Shown: one piece after another, positions 1 through 5,010 of the stretch
Layout: every line of letters begins with the position of its first letter
How positions within the stretch are numbered: position 1 is the stretch's first letter
Assembly: GCA_002686525.1 (NCBI GenBank)
Contig: NZDA01000009.1
Location: 1 to 5,883 of the forward strand
Direction of reading: 5' to 3'
Origin: Methanobacteriota archaeon
Lineage (GTDB): Archaea > Thermoplasmatota > Poseidoniia > Poseidoniales > Thalassarchaeaceae
Length of the DNA stretch: 5,883 bases
Program-made: the position numbers and the translations under genes
Notes under the pieces: generated by a model
Told to the model about the DNA's origin: nothing
Databases searched by the model: none
The model's input: the letters and a program-made list of their open reading frames with translations, nothing else

Positions 1-119
1 AATTTTCTCATTTTTAAATCGTTATGTGCATCTTTACATCTGTTACAAGAGCAGCCCGCTTGTGGTATACCTCCATCTTGAGCAGTACCCAATATTGTAA
101 CAATCGCTCTTGAAGTCAT
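1..119 (-). CDS. PqqB-like metallo-beta-lactamase-fold protein (partial, 5' end only)
   Basis: The minus strand has an ATG at 119-117 followed by 39 codons without a stop up to the window edge, so the gene continues off the left side. The N-terminal peptide runs MTSRAIVTILG, then TAQDGGIPQAGCSCNRC. A first beta strand followed by a glycine-rich turn and CxCxxC is the known opening of the PqqB-like branch of metallo-beta-lactamase-fold hydrolases; in PqqB the cysteines (here C23, C25, C28) bind a structural zinc. The active-site HxHxDH motif would lie beyond the edge, so activity cannot be judged. Real PQQ synthesis is not implied: the GTAQDGG form also occurs in PqqB-like hydrolases of unknown substrate. 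It is divergent from the alpha-oxoamine synthase gene across 99 bp. The start is chosen because it puts the beta strand a few residues in; no Shine-Dalgarno sequence is seen. Confidence 0.8.
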   Translation of the reverse strand, partial: MTSRAIVTILGTAQDGGIPQAGCSCNRCKDAHNDLKMRK

Positions 120-136
120 TTGAATACCCGTATGGG

Positions 137-163
137 TACTAATCTTTAACTCGTCGATTAGTA
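137..163. promoter_or_regulatory. 8-bp inverted repeat in divergent promoter region, candidate operator
   Basis: TACTAATC (137-144) and GATTAGTA (156-163) form a perfect 8-bp inverted repeat with an 11-bp spacer. The half-site centres are 19 bp apart, close to two helical turns. It lies between the starts of the divergent PqqB-like and alpha-oxoamine synthase genes, where a dimeric regulator could touch both promoters. A related TAATCTAATG follows at 171-180, and a shorter dyad TACCC-GTAT-GGGTA lies at 125-138. A weak TATA-like GTTAAAGATT on the minus strand (150-141) sits 22-31 nt upstream of the PqqB-like ATG and falls partly within the dyad. An operator role is an inference; no regulator is identified. 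Confidence 0.35.
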
Positions 164-218
164 ATTATTGTAATCTAATGATAGAAGCAGCAATGAACCT
201 CTACTGTTTGGCTTGTTC

Positions 219-1400
219 ATGGCAGTAGACACTTCTTGGATGTCGTTGCGTTATGAGGAAATTAAAAAGCAGGGTCTTGATTGGAATCCACCGACTCTAG
301 AAACTTCTAATGACGCACGATGTATTATCGATGGTAAAGAAACAATAATGTTGTCTGCAAATAATTATCTTAATCTAACTAATCACCCAAAAGTTATCGA
401 TGCTATGATTTCTGCTACAAAGAAGTATGGTGCGGGAAGTGGTTCAGTCCGAGCCATCGCTGGAACAATGGATATTCACCTTGAGGCTGAGGAAAAAGTT
501 GCCGAATTTAAGAAAGTTGAGTCGTCATTAATTTATTCTGCAGGTTATACCGTGAATGTTGGATTAATACCAACTTTAGTAAGAGGTCCAGAAGATATCA
601 TCATCAGTGATGAGTTAAATCATGGTTCAATTATTGATGGAGTAAGGTTGACAAAAGCACGTAGAGGCGTTTATTCGCATAATGATATGGGTGAATTAGA
701 AGCAGTTTTGAAGGCTAATGAAGATGCTGAAAGGAAGTTAATTATCACGGATGGAGTTTTTTCTATGGATGGAGACATAGCTCCTTTGGATGAATTGAGT
801 AAGCTAGCAGATGAGTATAACTCAATGGTATATGTTGATGATTGCCATGGAGAAGGAGTATTGGGAGAAAAGGGTGCTGGAATAGTTGATCATTTCAATC
901 TTCAAGGTAAGGTTGATTTCGAAACAGGTTCTTTTTCTAAAGCACTTGGAGTTCAAGGTGGTATATTAGCAGGGTCAGAAGATGTTAGGAATCACGCGCT
1001 GAATCATTCTCGTTCATGGTTGTTATCTGGCAGTCAACCTCCAGGGGTTGCGGCTGCTCAAAAAGCCGCTATAGAAGTTCTTATGAGCGAACCCCAACAT
1101 CATTCAAAACTTTGGGATAATACTGATTATTTCCGCAAAGAACTACAATCGCTTGGCTTCGATACTGGCTCTTCCGAAACACCAATTATTCCTATAATGT
1201 GTGGGGAATCTATAGTCGCTAAACAATTATCTGATGAACTGAGTAAGAATAATATTATGGCGGGAGCTATAGTTTTCCCAATGGTTGCGAGAGATAAAGC
1301 ACGAGTAAGAACTCAAATGTCTGCAGGGCTTAGTCGTGATGATTTGGATCAAGTACTCAGAGTACTGGAGGAAATAGGTCCCCGACTTAAACTGATTTGA
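219..1400 (+). CDS. kbl: alpha-oxoamine synthase, 2-amino-3-ketobutyrate CoA ligase (glycine C-acetyltransferase)-like
   Basis: A PLP-dependent fold-type I enzyme of the class II alpha-oxoamine synthase family. The canonical Kbl joins glycine and acetyl-CoA to 2-amino-3-ketobutyrate, or runs in reverse in threonine breakdown. From the ATG at 219 it is 393 residues, normal for the family. Visible hallmarks are LSANNYLNL (residues 46-54), GSGSVRAIAGT (73-83), DELNHGSIIDG with the PLP-stacking H135, DGVFSMDGD (178-186), VYVDDCHGEG with D207 and H210, GSFSKALGVQGG with Schiff-base lysine K241, and ARVRTQMSAG with the substrate-carboxylate arginine R364. NHGSIIDGVRL, NNDM-like HNDMGELEA and RVRTQMSA resemble Kbl more than BioF. 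No threonine dehydrogenase gene is visible beside it, so another acyl-CoA or amino acid substrate remains possible. TTG at 213 and ATG at 240 are alternative starts. I prefer 219, which gives the usual N-terminal length; no Shine-Dalgarno sequence decides it. It is probably co-transcribed with the thioesterase 9 bp downstream. Confidence 0.88.
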   Translation: MAVDTSWMSLRYEEIKKQGLDWNPPTLETSNDARCIIDGKETIMLSANNYLNLTNHPKVIDAMISATKKYGAGSGSVRAIAGTMDIHLEAEEKVAEFKKVESSLIYSAGYTVNVGLIPTLVRGPEDIIISDELNHGSIIDGVRLTKARRGVYSHNDMGELEAVLKANEDAERKLIITDGVFSMDGDIAPLDELSKLADEYNSMVYVDDCHGEGVLGEKGAGIVDHFNLQGKVDFETGSFSKALGVQGGILAGSEDVRNHALNHSRSWLLSGSQPPGVAAAQKAAIEVLMSEPQHHSKLWDNTDYFRKELQSLGFDTGSSETPIIPIMCGESIVAKQLSDELSKNNIMAGAIVFPMVARDKARVRTQMSAGLSRDDLDQVLRVLEEIGPRLKLI

Positions 1401-1404
1401 GGGA
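1399..1404 (+). promoter_or_regulatory. Shine-Dalgarno-like site for the thioesterase, overlapping the synthase stop
   Basis: GAGGGA begins inside the TGA stop of the upstream synthase gene. Its GAGG core ends 7 nt before the ATG at 1410. It is the only clear Shine-Dalgarno-like element before a start in this window, which fits an internal operon gene that needs a ribosome site while the leading genes appear not to use one. This supports 1410 as the start and co-transcription of the pair. Confidence 0.5.
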
Positions 1405-1409
1405 ATAAT

Positions 1410-1835
1410 ATGGTAATAACATCGACTTTAGATGAGCAGGAAATTAACTTAATGATGCTTAGAATCAATTCAGTTCCAATTACTGAGACACTGAAAATGC
1501 AGATTATGAGATTAGATAAAGGCGAATGTGAGGCTTTGATAGCTAGGGATACAATGTGGGATGGAATTTTCAAAACATTCCATGGAGGCATTCTTGCAAC
1601 AATTGCAGATAGTATTACTTGCTGGGCAATTTTAACAGAGATCGGAGCAAATTCTAACGTCGCAACTACTGACTTTAATATTCGATTTTTAAGACCATGT
1701 AAGACAGATGTGCGCTGTGTTGCCAAGGTCATCAAGACTGGAAGGACTCTGAGTTTAGCCGAAGCAGAAATTTTTGATATGGACGATAATTTAGTCGCTG
1801 TTTCACAAGTAAATTACATTTCATTAGATAACTAA
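1410..1835 (+). CDS. PaaI-like hotdog-fold acyl-CoA thioesterase
   Basis: A 141-residue single-domain hotdog protein, the usual size for PaaI/YbgC-like thioesterases, which hydrolyse acyl-CoA (often aryl- or medium-chain) to free acid and CoA in the cytoplasm. The family signature is clear: FHGGILATIADSITCWAI at residues 57-74. Here the HGG (58-60) precedes the central hotdog helix carrying the catalytic-type acidic residue D67, followed by TTDFNIRFLRPC (86-97), the strand matching the family T-x-x-[IL]-x-[FY]-L-R-P motif. Such proteins work as dimers or tetramers. It follows the alpha-oxoamine synthase gene after 9 bp, so the two are likely one transcript; the partner may act on a CoA thioester made or used by the synthase, or simply recycle CoA. 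The substrate cannot be read from the sequence. The TAA stop overlaps the TAG stop of the convergent membrane-protein gene. Confidence 0.87.
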   Translation: MVITSTLDEQEINLMMLRINSVPITETLKMQIMRLDKGECEALIARDTMWDGIFKTFHGGILATIADSITCWAILTEIGANSNVATTDFNIRFLRPCKTDVRCVAKVIKTGRTLSLAEAEIFDMDDNLVAVSQVNYISLDN

Positions 1836-2452
1836 TCCAATTCATCAACAGCCTTTTCTAATTCATCAAGATTTTGTTCCGATAAATTGTCTTTATCATC
1901 ATCTTCATAGATTGTTACATCCATTCCATCGAAGGGGTCAAGATCTCTATCGATTCTTTCAATCATCCTCCATCTTGGTGCATAGGAAATTTGGATATAT
2001 AGTGGACCTGGGATGATAAGAATGCTGTATCCTATTATTTTCCATACTTCGGGTGTTGAGAAAATAATTGTTATTGTAGATAATAAGAATCCTATAAATG
2101 GTAATGGGAACAAGTACCTTCTTCTTTTTTCAAGTCTTAATGGCGGTTTTTTAACCAATGAAGATGATAAAGCCGATATTGAGCCTAGTACTGCACACAA
2201 AAGCAATATTATCAGGCTTTCATTAATCCATTTTTTAATAGTTTCAGAAATATTTTCTGAATTACTGTTTCCTTCATATAATATTGGTAGTAATAGTGTT
2301 AAATTTATCATCATCGCATAAACAATTCCAACAAAAAAAGGATGTGAAAATGATAAAGATTGGCCCAAAAATAACTGACTAATTGAACCTCCTTCAAGCA
2401 TATGCCTATGTTCATCATCAAACTCATCGAGGCGTTCCCGCCATCTAGACAT
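1832..2452 (-). CDS. orphan four-helix membrane protein with acidic C-terminal tail
   Basis: I do not recognise this protein. From the ATG at 2452 it is 206 residues. A charged, probably cytoplasmic N-terminus (MSRWRERLDEFDDEHRHML) precedes four hydrophobic stretches at roughly 38-59, 80-99, 113-131 and 137-156. A basic loop (KKPPLRLEKRRRY, 101-113) lies between the second and third, which would place that loop in the cytoplasm by the positive-inside rule. The last 50 residues are polar and very acidic, with a DDDKD cluster near 184-188 and a DELEKAVDELD end that could form a short helix. No enzyme motif is visible. The open frame extends upstream to a GTG at 2530, but the added 26 residues look like untranslated leader and would run into the divergent promoter region, so 2452 is preferred. 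It is convergent with the thioesterase (stops overlap) and divergent from citrate synthase. Confidence 0.72.
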   Translation of the reverse strand: MSRWRERLDEFDDEHRHMLEGGSISQLFLGQSLSFSHPFFVGIVYAMMINLTLLLPILYEGNSNSENISETIKKWINESLIILLLCAVLGSISALSSSLVKKPPLRLEKRRRYLFPLPFIGFLLSTITIIFSTPEVWKIIGYSILIIPGPLYIQISYAPRWRMIERIDRDLDPFDGMDVTIYEDDDKDNLSEQNLDELEKAVDELD

Positions 2453-2476
2453 GTTATTTTGTCGTAATACATTGTG

Positions 2477-2495
2477 TTTGACTATTACGGGTATT
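2477..2495 (-). promoter_or_regulatory. candidate promoter of the membrane-protein gene
   Basis: On the minus strand AATACCCGTA (2495-2486) runs directly into AATAGTCAAA (2486-2477), which lies 25-34 nt upstream of the ATG at 2452, where a TATA box of a leaderless archaeal gene would be. The same AATAGTCAAA occurs at a matching distance before the transporter gene at 5011. AATACCCGTA also occurs at 123-132. The TATA match is weak. Confidence 0.3.
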
Positions 2496-2570
2496 TCATG
2501 TGAAAAAAATCGAAAATTACATGTTCTCACTGTTTCGGTTTTCTAAACTCATTAACGGAGATGTTATGAC

Positions 2571-2580
2571 TTATCTATAT
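2571..2580 (+). promoter_or_regulatory. TATA-like box of the citrate synthase gene
   Basis: TTATCTATAT ends 24 nt before the ATG at 2605. This is the spacing expected if transcription starts at or next to the start codon, as in leaderless archaeal mRNAs. No Shine-Dalgarno sequence precedes the ATG, which agrees with leaderless translation. The assignment rests on motif and spacing only. Confidence 0.5.
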
Positions 2581-2604
2581 TGGGACAATCTTTTGTGGTA
2601 CTAG

Positions 2605-3774
2605 ATGACTGATGAAGAAGTGTTATTTTCAATTACAAATAAAAATCTTGATTCGGGATTAAGAGGTATTCCTGTAGGGACTTGTAAAACCTCTTTTGTA
2701 GATCCATATGAAGGAGTTCACTACGTTGGTTATCCTGTTGAGGATCTAGTAAATATGGAAGAAGAAGATGTTATATTTTTACTTTTTAATAAGCGTTTAC
2801 CAACTGAAGAAGAATCTCAAGAGTTCAGAGCAGAATTAACTCAGAGAGGAGAAAATATTCCGACCGGTGCACTTAGAGTTCTAGAATCACTATCTCCGGG
2901 AAGTGGCCACCCTATGGAATGGCTTTCAATCGGAATTATGGCTCTGGGAGCCGCTGAAAAAACCGGAGATACAAGAGCAGATGCAATGAATTTAATTGCA
3001 AGAATGCCCGAATTAATGGCTCGAATGTTCCGTTTAAGAAGTGGAGAAAAAGAAAAATTAAAACCCAGGAGTCCAGAACTTGGATTGGTGGAAAATTTTG
3101 TTCATATGATGGGCTTTGAAGGCGAACAAGCACGTGATATTGAGAGAGTATTGCGCTTCTTCTTTATTCTCCATATGGATCATGGAGGAGGCAATCTTTC
3201 TACTTTCTCCGGTAAAGCAGTAGCATCTGGTTGGGCATCTATTTATTCCTCAATTGCTAGTGCAATGAATGCTCTTTCAGGACCTCTTCACGGACAAGCT
3301 AACCAAGCATGTCTTGAATTTGTCAAAAGAATAGGCACCTCTGATCACAAGGAAATTGAAGATTTTGTTCGGACCGAACTCGCTAATCGAAGGAAAATTT
3401 TTGGATTTGGACATGGAGTTCTGAGAGCTGAAGACCCAAGAGCTAGATTATTGTTCGAGTTAGGTGACGAAATTTGTCCTGATCATGAATATTTTAAAAT
3501 TGCCAGAGCATTAAGGGAAGTAATACCTCCAATTCTAAGTGAAATACCAAAGATAAGTAATCCATATCCAAATGTTGACATAGCTAGTGGAAGTTTACTC
3601 CATTCAGTAGGCTTTAGATTACCTGAATACTACACCACATTTTTTGGTTGGGCAAGAGTGGCTGGTATCAGTGCTCAGATTCTCGATGAAAGGAATGCAA
3701 GAGATGGCCGAGGAACTCCAATTTACAGGCCAAAATATATTCCAAAAAATCAACCTTTGAGAAGGTTAGAATAG
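2605..3774 (+). CDS. gltA: citrate synthase
   Basis: A 389-residue cytoplasmic citrate synthase, condensing acetyl-CoA with oxaloacetate to citrate as the entry step of the TCA cycle. Family landmarks appear in order: an N-terminal GLRGIPVG-type region with YVGYPVEDLV (40-49) matching the 'GY.i.dL' element, HMDHGGGN with oxaloacetate-binding-type H193, SGPLHGQANQ with catalytic H229, FGFGHGVLRAEDPRA with H270 and substrate arginine R274, and NPYPNVDIASG with catalytic D325. R351 in the GWARVAG stretch is a further candidate substrate arginine. The GPLHGxANQ and GHxVLRxxDPR forms resemble the mitochondrial type more than the common bacterial GHRVYK form. A 2-methylcitrate synthase cannot be excluded from sequence, but no other propionate-pathway gene is seen. 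The start is firm: the codon directly before the ATG is an in-frame TAG. The gene meets the minus-strand phosphodiesterase gene stop to stop with no spacer. Confidence 0.94.
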   Translation: MTDEEVLFSITNKNLDSGLRGIPVGTCKTSFVDPYEGVHYVGYPVEDLVNMEEEDVIFLLFNKRLPTEEESQEFRAELTQRGENIPTGALRVLESLSPGSGHPMEWLSIGIMALGAAEKTGDTRADAMNLIARMPELMARMFRLRSGEKEKLKPRSPELGLVENFVHMMGFEGEQARDIERVLRFFFILHMDHGGGNLSTFSGKAVASGWASIYSSIASAMNALSGPLHGQANQACLEFVKRIGTSDHKEIEDFVRTELANRRKIFGFGHGVLRAEDPRARLLFELGDEICPDHEYFKIARALREVIPPILSEIPKISNPYPNVDIASGSLLHSVGFRLPEYYTTFFGWARVAGISAQILDERNARDGRGTPIYRPKYIPKNQPLRRLE

Positions 3775-4914
3775 TTAAGAAGACCCATTTCTATGTGACT
3801 TTCCAGTGCCTCTATGGCCAATTAATCTTGGAGTTTCCCACGGAAGACTGCAAGAAGAAATTTCTTTGATTAAAGAATCCATTTCTCTTTCCCATAGCCA
3901 TTTCCTTTTCCAATTCGAGATAAAATTAATTCTTTCTGAATCTGAGAGTTCATGCCATGGTGATACATCTCTTTTCATTTCTCTAATCTTAGAGTGATGT
4001 TGTTCTATGGGAGTTTGGTCTAGTTCTCTTCTTTGTTCCTCATCCAACGGTTGTGTAGCTGGTTTAGTCCATCTCGCATGTCCTGACTTCAAAGTCACTG
4101 TGTTTGGAGAAAGATCGTCTGTTAATCCCGTTAGGCCTGCATCAAGAAGCATCCTCTCAGAATCAGATTTTGCGGGCCAAACGTAAACTGGATATCCTTT
4201 TCTTAATTTTGTCAATCTTTCTAATTTCTTACCTTGTAGACCTACAGAACGTCCCAAACTAATATTACTTTCAATGCCGGTTAAATATTGTAACGAGCAA
4301 GGTAGCATTGGTGACTTTTCTATCCTTTGCTTCTCCATTAATCTTGGAAGAGAATTTAGAAGAAAAGATGGAGCAGCAATAATTCGTTGTGAGTACCAAC
4401 TACCCCATGATCGAATGTGTGGCCTCAGTCTGCTAAATTTAAGTTTAGAGTTAACTTTTTTTGAAGCAGAAATAATTTTTGGTTCAAATGAATAAATAAC
4501 AGAACTACTATTAGGGAAATCTATAGGTTCTAAGGCTTCATTTAAATTCTCAATCATTTTCATCATGTGTTTTTCTCTTTCATTCCCATTGAACCATCCT
4601 CCAGCCTTACCACTAGATGGATGAGGTGATTTTAGCTCAAAGCATGTAAAAGCTCCTTCTTCAGTCCATCTTTTTATGAAATCCTTCTTTGCTAATAATT
4701 CCTCTATTGGTTCAACATAATCAGGCAATTCATCCAATGTCAAGCATTCAGGATAATCTCCAAACTCAGTTTTGGAATCATGATGGAGGACTAATCTATC
4801 ATCTTCAGAAAGTCTTAGATCCAATTCTACTCCATCACATTCCTTCATGCCATAAACCAATGCTTCTACGGTGTTTTCTCTAGGGCGAATCCAGTCTTCT
4901 CCGCCCATATTCAT
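3775..4914 (-). CDS. glycerophosphodiester phosphodiesterase-like protein, apparently circularly permuted
   Basis: A 379-residue protein of the GDPD TIM-barrel family, which hydrolyses glycerophosphodiesters to glycerol 3-phosphate and an alcohol using a metal ion. Visible family elements are RENTVEAL (residues 12-19, the usual PENT motif), DGVELDLRLSEDDRLVLHHD (27-46) with metal ligands E30 and D32 and catalytic H45, CFELKSP (91-97) with E93 and K95, IYSFEPK (140-146) and GYPVYVWPAKS...GLTGLTDD (240-267), which normally closes the barrel. The opening HRG motif with the other catalytic histidine is absent from the N-terminus. An in-frame TAG eight codons upstream of the ATG rules out an extension carrying it. 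Instead RLIGHRGTGKSHRNGSS (363-379) ends the protein after an extra polar, helix-rich segment of about 85 residues (275-360). No signal peptide or membrane helix is seen, so it is probably cytoplasmic. It shares a 96-bp divergent promoter region with the transporter gene. Confidence 0.82.
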   Translation of the reverse strand: MNMGGEDWIRPRENTVEALVYGMKECDGVELDLRLSEDDRLVLHHDSKTEFGDYPECLTLDELPDYVEPIEELLAKKDFIKRWTEEGAFTCFELKSPHPSSGKAGGWFNGNEREKHMMKMIENLNEALEPIDFPNSSSVIYSFEPKIISASKKVNSKLKFSRLRPHIRSWGSWYSQRIIAAPSFLLNSLPRLMEKQRIEKSPMLPCSLQYLTGIESNISLGRSVGLQGKKLERLTKLRKGYPVYVWPAKSDSERMLLDAGLTGLTDDLSPNTVTLKSGHARWTKPATQPLDEEQRRELDQTPIEQHHSKIREMKRDVSPWHELSDSERINFISNWKRKWLWEREMDSLIKEISSCSLPWETPRLIGHRGTGKSHRNGSS

Positions 4915-4933
4915 GTACGTTGCGCTAAATGTC

Positions 4934-4947
4934 TAATAATTAATTAA
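4934..4947 (-). promoter_or_regulatory. TATA-like box of the phosphodiesterase gene
   Basis: The AT-only tract TAATAATTAATTAA, read as TTAATTAATTATTA on the minus strand, lies 20-33 nt upstream of the ATG at 4914. That spacing suits a leaderless archaeal promoter. It sits in the 96-bp region shared with the divergent transporter gene. Confidence 0.4.
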
Positions 4948-4978
4948 GCGTTTTTCCAAGACTAATCCGCCCCAATGC

Positions 4979-4990
4979 TAAATAGTCAAA
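4979..4990 (+). promoter_or_regulatory. TATA-like element of the transporter gene
   Basis: TAAATAGTCAAA lies 21-32 nt before the ATG at 5011, compatible with a leaderless start. Its AATAGTCAAA part is repeated at the equivalent position before the membrane-protein gene (2486-2477, minus strand). The element is judged by position and AT content only. Confidence 0.35.
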
Positions 4991-5010
4991 AAGTCAACCG
5001 GAACTTAGGT

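Noticed and set aside
41..102. TGTTACAA (41-48) and TTGTAACA (95-102) inverted repeat
   Set aside because: Both arms lie inside the PqqB-like coding sequence, encoding part of CSCNR and part of IVTIL. An 8-bp match at this spacing is unremarkable in AT-rich DNA.
193..228. Small upstream frame of 11 codons (MNLYCLACSWQ) overlapping the start of the synthase gene
   Set aside because: There is no ribosome site, conserved feature or attenuator structure to support it; chance is enough to explain it.
1349..1735. Minus-strand open frame of 128 codons opposite the thioesterase
   Set aside because: It is antisense to two well-supported genes and shows no family motif; it is a shadow of the plus-strand coding sequence.
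2013..2321. Plus-strand open frame of 102 codons opposite the membrane protein
   Set aside because: It lies wholly within the minus-strand gene, has no promoter or start signal, and its hydrophobic look comes from being antisense to membrane segments.
2453..2530. N-terminal extension of the membrane protein to GTG at 2530
   Set aside because: The extra 26 residues show no conserved feature, the start codon is weaker, and the extension would cover the putative promoter at 2477-2495. It cannot be fully excluded.
3793..3816. The C-terminal GHRGTGKS of the phosphodiesterase matches a Walker A pattern GxxxxGKS
   Set aside because: It lies nine residues or fewer from the protein end, with no following helix and no Walker B, so it cannot form a P-loop domain. 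The HRG reading within a GDPD protein explains it better.
4274..4883. Plus-strand open frames at 4274-4495 and 4689-4883
   Set aside because: Both are antisense to the phosphodiesterase gene, whose motifs are clear; no independent evidence for coding was found.
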